Of a stretch of DNA of 64,000 bases, positions 26,059 to 35,575 are shown piece after piece. The position numbers and the translations under genes were made by a program. Every line of letters begins with the position of its first letter. Within the stretch, counting starts at the first letter, position 1. Origin of the DNA: Streptococcus pantholopis. GTDB lineage: Bacteria; Bacillota; Bacilli; Lactobacillales; Streptococcaceae. Under the pieces are notes generated by a model that worked only from the letters and a program-made list of their open reading frames with translations, ran no database searches and was not told where the DNA came from. The stretch covers positions 682,001 to 746,000 of the forward strand of contig NZ_CP014699.1 in NCBI RefSeq assembly GCF_001642085.1. The letters run 5' to 3'.

Positions 26059-26172
26059 TGTTAAAATGTAAATAAGTTGAAAGAATTAGGGGGAGCTGCC
26101 TTTTCAATGCAGCAGGGAGAGATGCTTAAGTCCATATAGACTGATTAATGGGATTTATTCTTTCCCATTTTT
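26059..26172 (+). ncRNA. Possible small RNA between glnP and uvrB
   Basis: TGTTAAAAT (26059-26067) resembles an extended -10. About 75 nt later AATGGGA...TCCCATT followed by TTTTTT makes a terminator (26146-26172). In between, GCTGC...GCAGC forms a hairpin and no reading frame with a ribosome site is present. Size and signals fit a short RNA, but no known family was recognised. Confidence 0.35.
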
Positions 26173-26186
26173 TATGAGTGACATCG

Positions 26187-26727
26187 AATAGGCCCTAAAT
26201 GCTGCGGGAAAAGCGTAGTTAGGTTTAGAACTTTGAAAAAGCGAATAAAGTACCACTAGGCGATTAGCGTCCTGCTGAACAGACTTAAGACGACTTTGAA
26301 AGTTTAAAATTTTACCCCCTTTCTAGTCGTTCTGGCAGAGGTGCGTCTGCGAAATCGAAGATTTCGGACTTACCGTCAGCCGTAAACGACTGAAAGCTTT
26401 GTCGCCTTAACAGCCGACCGCACCCTTCTAGTCGTCCTGGCAGAGGTGCGTCTGCGAAATCAGAGATTTCGGACTTACCGTCAGCCGTAGACGTCTGAAG
26501 GCTTTGTCGCCTTGAAAGTCGGCCGCCCCTTTCTAGTCGTCCTGGCAGAGGTGCGTCTGCGAAATCAGAGATTTCGGACTTACCGTCAGCCGTAGACGTC
26601 TGAAGGCTTTGTCGCCTTGAAAGTCGGCCGCACCCTTCTAGTCGTCTTGGCAGAGGTGCGTCTGCAAAATCAGAGATTTCGGACTTACCGTCTTTTTGCT
26701 TTGCTCTTTTAACAGGTTTTGTATCTT
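26187..26727 (+). repeat. Modular palindromic element, site 3 (upstream of uvrB)
   Basis: The left arm AGGCCCTAAATGCTGCGGG is followed by a segment of about 100 bp shared with site 5, then by 105-bp modules in tandem, whose TTCTAGTCGT starts fall at 26321, 26426, 26531 and 26636 (three full copies and part of a fourth). The right arm TTTTTGCTTTGCTC leads to TTTTGTATCTT, 6 nt before AGGAG of uvrB. Confidence 0.9.
26321..26689 (+). repeat. 105-bp tandem repeat array
   Basis: Exact 105-bp period with over 90 % identity by eye between copies. Each copy contains the small dyad GAAATC-NNN-GATTTC and longer complementary pieces such as CGCACC...GGTGCG. One frame on the minus strand stays open through the array (35 codons per copy) but lacks a start codon. 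Confidence 0.9.
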
Positions 26728-26743
26728 AGTGAGAGGAGAAGTG

Positions 26744-28738
26744 ATGATTGATCGAAAAGAAAACAATCGTTTTAAACTTGTTTCAAAATATGAGCCTTCG
26801 GGCGATCAGCCCAAGGCTATTGCAGCTTTAGTCGATAATATTGAAGGTGGTGAGAAAGCCCAGATTTTGCTGGGTGCAACAGGTACTGGAAAAACCTATA
26901 CTATGAGTCAGGTTATTCAGCAGGTGAATAAGCCGACACTTGTTATTGCTCATAATAAGACCCTTGCTGGGCAACTTTACGGCGAGTTTAAAGAATTTTT
27001 TCCGGACAATGCTGTTGAATATTTTGTTTCTTATTATGACTACTATCAGCCGGAAGCTTATGTACCTTCGAGCGATACTTATATTGAGAAAGACAGTGCG
27101 ATTAATGACGAGATTGACAAACTTCGTCACTCAGCTACATCGGCCTTACTGGAGCGCAATGATGTAATTGTTGTTGCTTCAGTCAGTTGTATCTATGGTC
27201 TGGGTTCACCCAAGGAGTATGCCGAAGGAGCAGTCAGTCTCCGGCCGGGGCTGGAAATTTCACGGGATAAACTGCTCAATGATTTAGTTGATATCCAGTT
27301 TGAGCGCAATGATATTGATTTTCAGCGCGGTCGTTTTCGCGTTCACGGTGATGTTGTTGAAATTTTTCCTGCTTCCCGTGATGAACATGCGTTTCGCATA
27401 GAATTTTTTGGTGATGAAATTGATCGAATTCGAGAAATTGATAGCCTGACCGGCAAAGTTTTGGGAGAAGCTGATCATTTGGTACTTTTTCCGGCTACTC
27501 ACTTTATCACCAGTGAAGATTATATGGAGCGAGCTATTTACAATATAAAAAAGGAAATGGAAGAGCAGGTTAAACTTTTTGAGAAAGAAGGGAAATTGAT
27601 TGAAGCGCAGCGTATCCGGCAGCGAACAGAGTATGATGTTGAAATGCTGCAGGAAATGGGCTATACGAACGGCGTTGAAAATTATTCACGCCATATGGAT
27701 GGTCGAAGCGAAGGAGAACCGCCCTATACCTTGCTTGACTTCTTTCCGGAAGATTTTTTGATTATGGTTGATGAGAGCCATATGACGATGGGCCAAATTA
27801 AAGGGATGTATAACGGGGACCGTTCCCGCAAAGAAATGCTGGTTAATTATGGTTTTCGCCTGCCAAGTGCGCTGGACAACCGGCCCCTGCGCCGCGAGGA
27901 ATTTGAAAGTCATGTCCATCAGATTGTATATGTTTCTGCGACACCGGGCGACTATGAACGGGAGCAAACCGATACAGTCATTGAGCAAATTATTCGGCCG
28001 ACCGGTCTTCTTGACCCCGAAGTAGAAGTTCGGCCAACTATGGGGCAAATGGATGATCTGCTGGGAGAAATTAATGCCCGTTCTGAAAAAGGAGAACGAA
28101 CCTTCATTACCACCTTAACAAAGAAAATGGCTGAAGATTTGACAGACTATCTTAAAGAGATGGGGGTAAAGGTCAAATATATGCACTCGGATATCAAAAC
28201 GCTGGAACGGACCGAGATTATTCGCGACTTACGCCTAGGCGTTTTTGATGTTCTTATTGGTATCAATCTTCTGCGGGAAGGTATTGATGTACCTGAAGTC
28301 AGTCTGATAGCTATCTTAGATGCTGATAAAGAAGGCTTTTTACGCAATGAACGGGGGCTGATTCAGACAATCGGCCGGGCAGCCCGTAATTCAGAGGGGC
28401 ATGTTATTATGTATGCCGATACTATAACGGACTCGATGAGACGGGCAATTGATGAGACGGCCCGCCGCCGTGAAATTCAGATGGCCTACAATAAGAAACA
28501 TGGTATTGTGCCTCAAACCATTAAGAAAGATATCCGTGATCTGATTGCTATTACTAAGGCCAGCGATGAAGATGGAATTGTTGCTGAGGATCTGGATGTC
28601 TCCACAATGACTAAGAAAGAACGCCAAGAAACAATCAAGAAGCTGCAAAAAGAGATGCAGGAAGCAGCCGAACTTCTTGACTTCGAATTAGCTGCTCAGC
28701 TTCGGGATATGGTCTTAGAACTCAAAGCGATGGACTAG
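26744..28738 (+). CDS. uvrB: Excinuclease ABC subunit B
   Basis: A 664-residue nucleotide-excision repair helicase-like protein that verifies DNA damage and recruits UvrC. Walker A is GATGTGKT (about 44-51), the beta-hairpin that probes DNA is in [12 protein letters not shown] (about 96-107), helicase motif II is MVDESH, motif V/VI is in [15 protein letters not shown] and QTIGRAARN, and the UVR domain that binds UvrC forms the C-terminal 40 residues. I start at ATG 26744, where AGAGGAGA is upstream; an upstream extension lies inside the repeat element. This conserved repair gene is thus led by a repeat-rich leader. Confidence 0.97.
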   Translation: MIDRKENNRFKLVSKYEPSGDQPKAIAALVDNIEGGEKAQILLGATGTGKTYTMSQVIQQVNKPTLVIAHNKTLAGQLYGEFKEFFPDNAVEYFVSYYDYYQPEAYVPSSDTYIEKDSAINDEIDKLRHSATSALLERNDVIVVASVSCIYGLGSPKEYAEGAVSLRPGLEISRDKLLNDLVDIQFERNDIDFQRGRFRVHGDVVEIFPASRDEHAFRIEFFGDEIDRIREIDSLTGKVLGEADHLVLFPATHFITSEDYMERAIYNIKKEMEEQVKLFEKEGKLIEAQRIRQRTEYDVEMLQEMGYTNGVENYSRHMDGRSEGEPPYTLLDFFPEDFLIMVDESHMTMGQIKGMYNGDRSRKEMLVNYGFRLPSALDNRPLRREEFESHVHQIVYVSATPGDYEREQTDTVIEQIIRPTGLLDPEVEVRPTMGQMDDLLGEINARSEKGERTFITTLTKKMAEDLTDYLKEMGVKVKYMHSDIKTLERTEIIRDLRLGVFDVLIGINLLREGIDVPEVSLIAILDADKEGFLRNERGLIQTIGRAARNSEGHVIMYADTITDSMRRAIDETARRREIQMAYNKKHGIVPQTIKKDIRDLIAITKASDEDGIVAEDLDVSTMTKKERQETIKKLQKEMQEAAELLDFELAAQLRDMVLELKAMD

Positions 28739-28800
28739 AAGGTGTCCATTGCTTTTAATGATGTCTTGTATAAGCTAAAACACAGTATTTTTAAAAACAA

Positions 28801-28834
28801 GAAAAAAGACATGGTGGCTCATGTCTTTTTTCTG
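28801..28834. terminator. Bidirectional terminator between uvrB and malK
   Basis: GAAAAAAGACATG, 6-nt loop, CATGTCTTTTTTC: a perfect stem with T runs on both strands between convergent genes. Confidence 0.85.
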
Positions 28835-29980
28835 TTAATTAGTGGGCAAAGTGATTCTTTTTTCGGTAGTTTTATCAAAAAAATGGCCTTTAGCAATATT
28901 GAGAGTTAAGGAAACTTTTTCTCCAGGCTGATGGTCATCATGTGCATCGGATCTAGAAACAAATTCATTGCTTCCAAATTTGGCATAAAGCATCGTTTCA
29001 GAACCCAAAAGTTCAGAAACAAGAACTTCAGCTTCGATGTTGGCTTCTGGGTAGGTCTCTCGAACAATTTGCTGGGTAGAGATATCTTCTGGCCGAATAC
29101 CGAAAATGACAGTTTTACCAAGATATCCCTGTGATGCAAGAATTTTAGCTTGACCTGCCGGCAGACCAAGGCGTAAGCCTTCGTTATTAACCAAGCAATC
29201 TTTTTCAACGGTCAGTTCAAAAAAATTCATGGCGGGGCTGCCGATGAAACCGGCAACAAATTTATTTGCTGGTTCGTTGTAAAGTTCTTTAGGGCTGCCA
29301 ATCTGTTCAATACGTCCAATTGTTCCTGAACCATCAGGACTTTTGCTGGAGCTCATGATAACGATTCTATCAGCCAAGGTCATTGCTTCAGTTTGATCAT
29401 GGGTGACGTAAATGGTTGTGGCACCAATGCGGCGGTGGATCTTGGCAATTTCAGCACGCATAGAAACTCGAAGTTTAGCATCTAGATTTGATAAGGGCTC
29501 ATCCATTAGGAATACTTTAGCATCCCGGACAATGGCCCGCCCCATAGCAACCCTCTGTCGCTGTCCTCCGGAAAGATCAGCAGGTTTACGTTCCAAAAAT
29601 TCTGTCAGCCCAAGGATTTGAGCGGCTTCTTTAACCCGCTTGTCAATATCTGATTTGGCATATTTTCGAAGTTTTAGACCAAAAGCCATGTTATCGTAAA
29701 CGGACATATGAGGATAGAGGGCATAATTTTGGAAGACCATTGCAATATCACGATCTTTAGGTGATTTATCATTAACAAGCTGATGATCAATCCTTAGCTC
29801 ACCTTCTGTAATATCTTCAAGGCCAGCTACCATTCGCAGAGTTGTCGATTTACCACATCCAGAAGGACCGACAAAAACAATAAACTCGCGATTCTTTATA
29901 TTAAGATTAAAATCTTCAACAGCATAATGGTTGCTGTTAGGATACTTTTTATAAATATGATTCAGATTTAATTCAACCAT
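28835..29980 (-). CDS. malK: Maltodextrin ABC transporter ATPase (MalK/MsmK type)
   Basis: A 381-residue ATPase that energises carbohydrate import. Walker A is GPSGCGKST (about 38-46), signature LSGGQRQRVAMGRAI, Walker B VFLMDEPLSNLD, H-loop VTHDQTEAM. The C-terminal third is the TOBE regulatory domain with FGIRPEDI. It is last in the malX-malF-malG-malK order, 51 nt after malG. In streptococci MsmK-type ATPases may serve several sugar transporters, so this one could be shared. The gene ends at a bidirectional terminator. Confidence 0.92.
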   Translation of the reverse strand: MVELNLNHIYKKYPNSNHYAVEDFNLNIKNREFIVFVGPSGCGKSTTLRMVAGLEDITEGELRIDHQLVNDKSPKDRDIAMVFQNYALYPHMSVYDNMAFGLKLRKYAKSDIDKRVKEAAQILGLTEFLERKPADLSGGQRQRVAMGRAIVRDAKVFLMDEPLSNLDAKLRVSMRAEIAKIHRRIGATTIYVTHDQTEAMTLADRIVIMSSSKSPDGSGTIGRIEQIGSPKELYNEPANKFVAGFIGSPAMNFFELTVEKDCLVNNEGLRLGLPAGQAKILASQGYLGKTVIFGIRPEDISTQQIVRETYPEANIEAEVLVSELLGSETMLYAKFGSNEFVSRSDAHDDHQPGEKVSLTLNIAKGHFFDKTTEKRITLPTN

Positions 29981-30031
29981 AGTGTTTTTTCCTTACTAAT
30001 TTCAACTGTTTTTTCTCTCTTCGGAAGTATA

Positions 30032-30868
30032 TTACTTAACAGATCCTCCGGTAATACCTTCAACATAATATTTTTGCATGAACATAAAAAGCAGAGTAAT
30101 TGGAATAGCAATGAGCACAGAGCCTGCTGTAAAAGATAAGAACCAATTATTAATTGTATCTTGCTGCAGCATAGAGAAGAGGCCGATAGCCACTGTATAT
30201 TTGCTGGTGACATCGCCAAGAATAACTCTGGCAAAGATGAAATCAATCCAGGGAGCAATAAAGGCCATCAGAGCTGTATAGACAATAATTGGTTTAGCCA
30301 AGGGCAAGGTAATTTTAAAGAAAATATCCATGCGCCTTGCTCCATCAATCATAGCCGATTCATCCAAAGAGTAGGGGATGGTATCAAAGAAACCTTTTGC
30401 AATATAAAAATTGAGAGCAGCCCCAGCTGAATAAACAAGAATTAAGGCCAAAAGTGTCTGATCCAGATTGAGTGCTTTAAGAATATAGTAAACAGCAATC
30501 ATGCTCATAAATCCTGGGAACATATTAAGCACTAAAGCTAATTTTAAAAAGCCGTTACGATGCTTGAACTTGATACGGCTAAGTGAATAAGCCATAGCGA
30601 CAGTGATAAAAGTTGAGATGATACAGCTGGCAGTCGCCACATAAAGAGTGTTTAAAAACCACCTGCCAAAAGGGAAAACATTCTGATTGAAGAGCTTGGT
30701 ATAGTTTTCGAATGTCCATGTTTTTGGGATAAAATAGTTGACATAAGCCGTGCCTTCACCGCGAAAACTGGATAGCACAACCCAAGCGATTGGAAAAAGC
30801 CAGATAATGGAAAGTACAGTCAAAAGCAGATAAACCAGAGCTAGTCTTACATTCTTACGATTTTTCAT
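30032..30868 (-). CDS. malG: Maltodextrin ABC transporter permease MalG
   Basis: A 278-residue inner permease with six predicted helices. The EAA loop that docks to the ATPase is ESAMIDGARRMDIFFKITLP (about 187-206). The N-terminus has the first helix followed by the external segment TAYVNYFIPKTWTFENY. It pairs with MalF, overlapping its stop at one base, and ends GITGGSVK as in MalG-family proteins. Role: translocation of maltose and maltodextrins delivered by MalX. Confidence 0.92.
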   Translation of the reverse strand: MKNRKNVRLALVYLLLTVLSIIWLFPIAWVVLSSFRGEGTAYVNYFIPKTWTFENYTKLFNQNVFPFGRWFLNTLYVATASCIISTFITVAMAYSLSRIKFKHRNGFLKLALVLNMFPGFMSMIAVYYILKALNLDQTLLALILVYSAGAALNFYIAKGFFDTIPYSLDESAMIDGARRMDIFFKITLPLAKPIIVYTALMAFIAPWIDFIFARVILGDVTSKYTVAIGLFSMLQQDTINNWFLSFTAGSVLIAIPITLLFMFMQKYYVEGITGGSVK

Positions 30869-32238
30869 TACTTGACAACCCCTTCTTTATAAGAATTTGT
30901 CCTGGTGTAAGCCAGTAAGCTAAAGACAGCTGAGAGGACAAAGATAATAATACCAATAACGGAAGCCAGATTATAATCTGCAGCAGTCACAGTTAGATTA
31001 TAAAGCCATGTAACTAAGAGATCTGTACTGCCTGCCTGATAGAAGCTGGAATTGCTTGGACCGCCTCCCGTTAAGAGATAAATCACATTAAAATTATTAA
31101 TATTGCCGATAAACTGCTGAATCAATGTCGGTGTCATAACCAAGAGAATCTGAGGGAAGGTGATCGATTTAAAAATTTGAAATTTATTGGCTCCATCAAT
31201 TTCAGCTGCCTCTATTTGTTCCTGCGGCAGATTCATAATAATTCCAGTGGCAACCAGCATAGTAACTGGAATCCCAACCCACATATTGACAAAAATAATC
31301 GAAAATTTTGCCCATATTGGATCTGATAAAAAAGGAAGAGGTGAGGCAGCAGAAACGAAACCAAGTTTTTCCAAGAAAGCATTGACCGGTCCTGCATCAT
31401 TGAGGAGGTTGCGCATAATCAACAAAGAAATAAACTGAGGGACAGCAATAGTAATAACAAAAATAGTCCGCCAAAATTTCTTGAACTTTAAGCCTTTTGT
31501 GTTAATCAATAAAGCCAGAATAATACCGAAGAAAAAATTGGTTGCTGTTGCAAATACGGCCCATATCAATGTCCATGATAAGACCGGAAAGAAGGTATTG
31601 GCCATACGGCCGTTAAAAACATTGCCAAAATTAACAAATCCGACCCAGTCAAAGAGGCTTTTGGGCGGTAAATGACTGTGATCGTAACTAGTAAAGGCCA
31701 AACAGATCATATAAATCAGCGGCAAGACAGTAAAAAGCAGCACACCAAGTAGTGGCAGTGCCATTAAAGTCATATGGAAACGCCCGTTTGTCAAAGTCAG
31801 TAAGTCTTCTTTAAAGGTAGGAATTTTCTTGCCTTCTTTATTAAGAACATACAAATGACAGGTGCTTTTAAGGCTGCACCAGTAAATATAAGCAAAAACC
31901 AAACAAAAAATAACAGAAGCCAGACCGAAAATAAGCAGCAGCATGGAGTTATCTCCATTAACAGTTACCTGCAGTTTAACTCCGTCAATTGTTTTTGTAA
32001 CAGTACCTTGTTCTTTAGTTCCAAGTGTAACCAGTCCTTTAAGAGCAGGAATAACCTGACTGATAAAAGCAATGATAAAACAAACTTCAGAGAGGAGAAA
32101 GAAAAATCCCTTAACGAATTGCTTATTTTTGATATTAGCCAATCCCATGATAAAAAAAGACAGTCTAATATCCCAGCTTCCTTTCCTAAAGGATTCTTTA
32201 ACAGGTAAAGTTGCCAAATCCAATGCACTTGTATTCAT
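30868..32238 (-). CDS. malF: Maltodextrin ABC transporter permease MalF
   Basis: A 456-residue permease with about eight helices. The EAA loop is EAAEIDGANKFQIFKSITFP (about 346-365). An extracellular segment around residues 70-100 (TKTIDGVKLQVTVNGDNS) is the short P2-like loop of Gram-positive MalF. AAGGAGG lies 5-11 nt before ATG 32238, directly after palindromic element site 4. It therefore sits 609 nt downstream of malX, an unusually wide gap in a sugar-transport operon, filled by a terminator and the element. Confidence 0.92.
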   Translation of the reverse strand: MNTSALDLATLPVKESFRKGSWDIRLSFFIMGLANIKNKQFVKGFFFLLSEVCFIIAFISQVIPALKGLVTLGTKEQGTVTKTIDGVKLQVTVNGDNSMLLLIFGLASVIFCLVFAYIYWCSLKSTCHLYVLNKEGKKIPTFKEDLLTLTNGRFHMTLMALPLLGVLLFTVLPLIYMICLAFTSYDHSHLPPKSLFDWVGFVNFGNVFNGRMANTFFPVLSWTLIWAVFATATNFFFGIILALLINTKGLKFKKFWRTIFVITIAVPQFISLLIMRNLLNDAGPVNAFLEKLGFVSAASPLPFLSDPIWAKFSIIFVNMWVGIPVTMLVATGIIMNLPQEQIEAAEIDGANKFQIFKSITFPQILLVMTPTLIQQFIGNINNFNVIYLLTGGGPSNSSFYQAGSTDLLVTWLYNLTVTAADYNLASVIGIIIFVLSAVFSLLAYTRTNSYKEGVVK

Positions 32239-32256
32239 GAAAACCTCCTTTTAAAT

Positions 32257-32690
32257 AAGATACAAAGCCCGTTAAAAGAGCAAAGCAAAAATAGGAGCCT
32301 GACCGCTGAGTCACTAAAGACTCAAGGGAGGGCTATCTTTTTTGCACAGCTCTTAGGGCGTGTTCAATTCCAGCAAGATACAAAGCCCGTTAAAGGAGCA
32401 AAGCAAAAATGACGGTAAGCCAGAAATCTTTGATTTCGTAGGCGCACCTCTGCCAAGACGACTAGAAGGGTGCAGGCGGCCGATAGGACGACAAAGCCTT
32501 CAGACGGCTACGGCTGGCGGTAAGTCCGAAATCTGTGATTTGGCAGACGCACCTCTGGCAGGACGACTAGAAAGGTGCGGTCGACTGTTAAGGCGACAAA
32601 GCTTTCAGACGTCTACAGCTGGCGGTAAATCAAAACTCTTCACTTTCACCTACACACCTCTGTTAAGAGGGATGTTGCGGTGATTTTTTG
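32257..32690 (-). repeat. Modular palindromic element, site 4 (between malX and malF)
   Basis: On the minus strand a complete unit (GAGTC/GACTC apex, canonical GCCC/GGGC arms) ends with TTTGTATCTT 6 nt before AAGGAGG of malF. Further upstream a second unit carries about two tandem 105-bp-type modules and lacks a clear left arm. It splits the mal transport operon. Confidence 0.85.
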
Positions 32691-32785
32691 ATTTGAATTG
32701 AGTACATGAAGTCTGCATAAAACAGGAAAGAGCGGCAGTCATATTTCACCACAGGACCTTCCTGCAGCGTCATCTTAGCGGCAAA

Positions 32786-32838
32786 AAAAGAGCCGTAAAA
32801 CAAGTTTAATTAACAATTGACTTGTTTCCGGCTCCAGG
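32786..32838 (-). terminator. Attenuating terminator after malX
   Basis: On the minus strand GAGCCGGAAACAAGT...ACTTGTTTTACGGCTC followed by TTTTTTT. A strong hairpin right behind a binding-protein gene often lowers permease expression relative to the binding protein. Confidence 0.8.
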
Positions 32839-32846
32839 AAAATTAA

Positions 32847-34097
32847 TTATTTAGCATCTGCTAATTCTTCATCAAAATCTTTTAGTTTAGTGAGGTAATC
32901 ACTTGCTTTGATTTTACCGTTATAAGTATCACTGAGAAGAGCTGCACTTTCTGTCCAAAATGCTGTCATTTGGCTTAATTTAGGAGTTACTACTGTATAA
33001 TCTTCTGAAGAGGCCATTGTAATAACTGCTTGAGCTAGTTCATTTGACTGAACAGCTTCAGATGCTTGAATTTCTTTGTTAGCCGGGATAATATTGCGTC
33101 CTTCATATTCAAACTGATTTTTTTGACTTTCGGCGCTTGTCAGCAAAGAAGCCAGTTTATAAGCAGCTGCGATACGCTTAGTATCAGAACCAGCAGGAGC
33201 CTGATTGACTGCAAAAAGTTTGACACCAAGGAAAGCCTTTTGCTGAACAGTCTTACCGCCGATTGACATGGTTGGGTAAACAGCAATACCTAAATTGTCT
33301 TTCCCGATAGCTTCTTGAGCAGCAGATAAATCCCATGGGCCTGTCTCGATAGCAGCTACTGTGCCATCGCCGAATTTTGACATGGTATTTTCAGCTGTCA
33401 AGTTAACAAAACCATCATTAGATTTTTGATCAGCAATCCACTGCAGAACAGAGACACCTGCTTCGTTTCCCCAATTTGTTCCATCGACATCTTCTCCGTT
33501 TTTGCCAAAAAGGGTATCACCTACAGACATAAAAAGAGGAGCAGTAGCATAAGCATTCATTGATTTAAAAGTTGCACCAAATTTAGCTTTTGTGGTAATT
33601 GTTTCATAGCTGCTAACATCTTCTGCTGTTAACTGTGACTTATTGTAAAAAAGAACTTGTGATTCGATCCCAAATGGGAAAGCGTAAGTTTTGCCCTTGT
33701 ATTCAGCGCCAGCAACCGCCTGATCAGTAGCGCTATTTTGAATTTCTTCTTTATATTGATCTGGAATTTCTTGAATAACACCAGATTCAACTAATTGTCC
33801 CAGCTGATCATGAGGCAGCGAAAAAACATCAGCAGCCTTTTCAGGATCTTTTTTAACATTTTCCTGAGCTTTTGAATCATTGGACTCAACAATCTTAACT
33901 TTATAGCCTGAATTTTCTTTTTCAAACTGTTTGACAATCTCCTGATAGGATTTTTTGGCTCCAGTGGGAACCCACAGCTTAATTGTTGTCTTCTTTGATG
34001 CCGCTTCAACCTGTATCTGGTTATTTGCGGTTGCAGCTATTGCAGCAGCTAAGCTTAGACCGGCAATGCCGGCAATGATTTTTTGCCATTTTTTCAT
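32847..34097 (-). CDS. malX: Maltodextrin-binding protein MalX, without lipobox
   Basis: A 416-residue extracytoplasmic family-1 solute-binding protein. Signal peptide (about 1-33, MKKWQKII, hydrophobic core, possible cleavage after VEA). The mature part starts KKTTIKLWVPTGAKKSY, followed by typical maltodextrin-binding segments: AADVFSLPHDQLGQL, GKTYAFPFGIESQVLFYNK, VAAIETGPWDLSAA and EYEGRNIIPA. Gram-positive binding proteins normally have LxxC for lipid anchoring; here there is no cysteine at all in the signal region (AATANNQ). I start at ATG 34097, behind GGAGGAAATTGCT. The promoter carries a MalR/cre-like operator. Confidence 0.9.
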   Translation of the reverse strand: MKKWQKIIAGIAGLSLAAAIAATANNQIQVEAASKKTTIKLWVPTGAKKSYQEIVKQFEKENSGYKVKIVESNDSKAQENVKKDPEKAADVFSLPHDQLGQLVESGVIQEIPDQYKEEIQNSATDQAVAGAEYKGKTYAFPFGIESQVLFYNKSQLTAEDVSSYETITTKAKFGATFKSMNAYATAPLFMSVGDTLFGKNGEDVDGTNWGNEAGVSVLQWIADQKSNDGFVNLTAENTMSKFGDGTVAAIETGPWDLSAAQEAIGKDNLGIAVYPTMSIGGKTVQQKAFLGVKLFAVNQAPAGSDTKRIAAAYKLASLLTSAESQKNQFEYEGRNIIPANKEIQASEAVQSNELAQAVITMASSEDYTVVTPKLSQMTAFWTESAALLSDTYNGKIKASDYLTKLKDFDEELADAK

Positions 34098-34135
34098 AGC
34101 AATTTCCTCCAAAACTAAAAAATAAATACAAATAT

Positions 34136-34164
34136 ATTATGCAATCGTTTGCAAAAAAAGTCAA
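34136..34164 (-). promoter_or_regulatory. malX promoter with MalR/cre-like operator
   Basis: On the minus strand TTGACT (34164-34159), 17-nt spacer, CATAAT (34141-34136). The spacer contains TGCAATCGTTTGCAA (34140-34154 on the plus strand), which fits both LacI-type MalR sites and the cre pattern TGNAANCGNTNNCA. Confidence 0.75.
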
Positions 34165-34227
34165 GACATTTTCGAAAAAAAATTTTTTAAGCTTAGTAAA
34201 TGGCCAGAAATCAAAGAAAAAAATAAA

Positions 34228-34263
34228 ACAAACGCTTGCATTTTATCCCTCTCACTGTATAAT
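34228..34263 (+). promoter_or_regulatory. malR promoter with operator
   Basis: TTGCAT (34236-34241), 16-nt spacer, TATAAT (34258-34263). CAAACGCTTGCA (34229-34240) overlaps the -35, so MalR probably represses itself. The 286-nt leader (34264-34549) has no gene. Confidence 0.65.
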
Positions 34264-34549
34264 GTAATATAAAAGCTAAAAAAGGCTGTTCCAGATAAAT
34301 TTTGCTTTTGCGCCTGGGTTGAAGTAAGCAAGCCCCGTCTTGGCAAAGTGATTATTTTTAATAAATCATTATTTTTATAAGAACAATGGGCTTACAGGCA
34401 CAAGAGTCAAATCTCAGCCCATTTCAAATTAAAAAAGCAGAGAGTGAGAGATTCCAGCTTTTGAAGTTCTGTTTTATTCTTTTAAGCTTATTGCCTATCT
34501 TTACTGAAAATTCCACATAATGTTATGTTTTGACCGAAAGGAGATATGT

Positions 34550-35575
34550 GTGGTTACGATAAAAGATGTCGCCCATAAGGCAGGCGTTAACCCTTCAACC
34601 GTCAGCCGAGTTTTAAAAGATCACCAATCGATTTCTATAAAAACCAAGGAGAAGGTCAGAAAGGCAATGCGTGAATTGGGCTATGTCCCCAATGTTGCGG
34701 CGCAGATACTGGCCAGCGGTTTGACTTACAGTATCGGTCTTGTCTTTCCTCCTCTTTTAACTCCGGATCGTCTCAGTGAACCATTTTTTATGCAGATTTT
34801 GTCTACAATTACTAACGAAGCTAAAAATAATGATTTTACGGTTTCGATTGCAACAGGAATGACAATGGGGGATTTGGAAAAACAAGTTCAATTGATGTAC
34901 AAACAAAAACGAGTTGACGGTTTTATTATTCTTTATTCTGAACAAGATGACCCGATCAAACGCTACTTACTGGCCAATCGGATACCTTTTGTCATCGTCG
35001 GAGCTCCGGAAGGTTTTGAAAACCAAATAACCTATATAGATAACGATAACCAGCTTATGGCAAGGACAGCGGTAGAATTTCTGTATGATAAAGGACATGG
35101 AAAAGTTCTTTTTGTTACAGATGATTTGCAGTCAGAAGTATCATCAGAGCGCTATATTGGATATTTAAAAGGTATTATGAAATTAGGCTTGCCCAGTCAG
35201 CCTCCCTTGCTTTTTGACCGAAAAGATCCAGCAACAGTTGAGCATTTGATTGATACCATTCGCAATTTTCAAGCCACTGCTTTGATTGTTATTGGTGATG
35301 TTTTAGCTATTCGAATTGTTCAGCTGCTCTCTTATTATGAGCTTAAAGTACCAGATGATCTTTCTGTTATTACATTTAATAATTCTGCTTACGGAAAACT
35401 CATTCATCCTTATTTGACAACTTTTGATATCAATATCAGCAGTTTAGGCTCGATTAGCTTTAAACGTCTGTTAGCTATTATCAAAAATCCGAATGTAGAG
35501 CTTAGTGAAAAAATTATTGTCCCCTTCACTTTAAAAGAAAGGGAAAGTGTCAGGAATTTACGCAAGACTATATAG
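34550..35575 (+). CDS. malR: LacI-family maltose regulator
   Basis: A 341-residue repressor. HTH at the very N-terminus: TIKDVAHKAGVNPSTVSRVL (about 3-22), hinge helix VPNVAAQILASG (about 46-57), then a periplasmic-binding-like sensor with GFIILYSEQDD and VIVGAPEG. I take GTG 34550 as the start because AAAGGAG is 6 nt upstream and the protein then begins VVTIKD, as LacI proteins do; the in-frame ATG 34520 has no ribosome site. It is divergent from malX and followed by malQ-glgP. Operators of one kind are found in all three promoters, supporting it as local regulator. Confidence 0.92.
   Translation: MVTIKDVAHKAGVNPSTVSRVLKDHQSISIKTKEKVRKAMRELGYVPNVAAQILASGLTYSIGLVFPPLLTPDRLSEPFFMQILSTITNEAKNNDFTVSIATGMTMGDLEKQVQLMYKQKRVDGFIILYSEQDDPIKRYLLANRIPFVIVGAPEGFENQITYIDNDNQLMARTAVEFLYDKGHGKVLFVTDDLQSEVSSERYIGYLKGIMKLGLPSQPPLLFDRKDPATVEHLIDTIRNFQATALIVIGDVLAIRIVQLLSYYELKVPDDLSVITFNNSAYGKLIHPYLTTFDINISSLGSISFKRLLAIIKNPNVELSEKIIVPFTLKERESVRNLRKTI

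Noticed and set aside
26696-26743. Longer uvrB reaching into the repeat element
   Set aside because: The extra residues match no UvrB and the ribosome site AGAGGAGA belongs to ATG 26744.
32360-32683. Apparent 107-residue protein and its relatives (13203-13439 minus, others) starting MFNS-KIQSPLKEQ
   Set aside because: They lie fully inside the repeat elements, have no ribosome site, run antisense to the downstream gene and are broken by a stop or 1-nt shift in other copies.
34520-34549. Longer malR starting at ATG 34520
   Set aside because: No ribosome site before it; GTG 34550 has AAAGGAG at proper distance and gives the normal LacI N-terminus.
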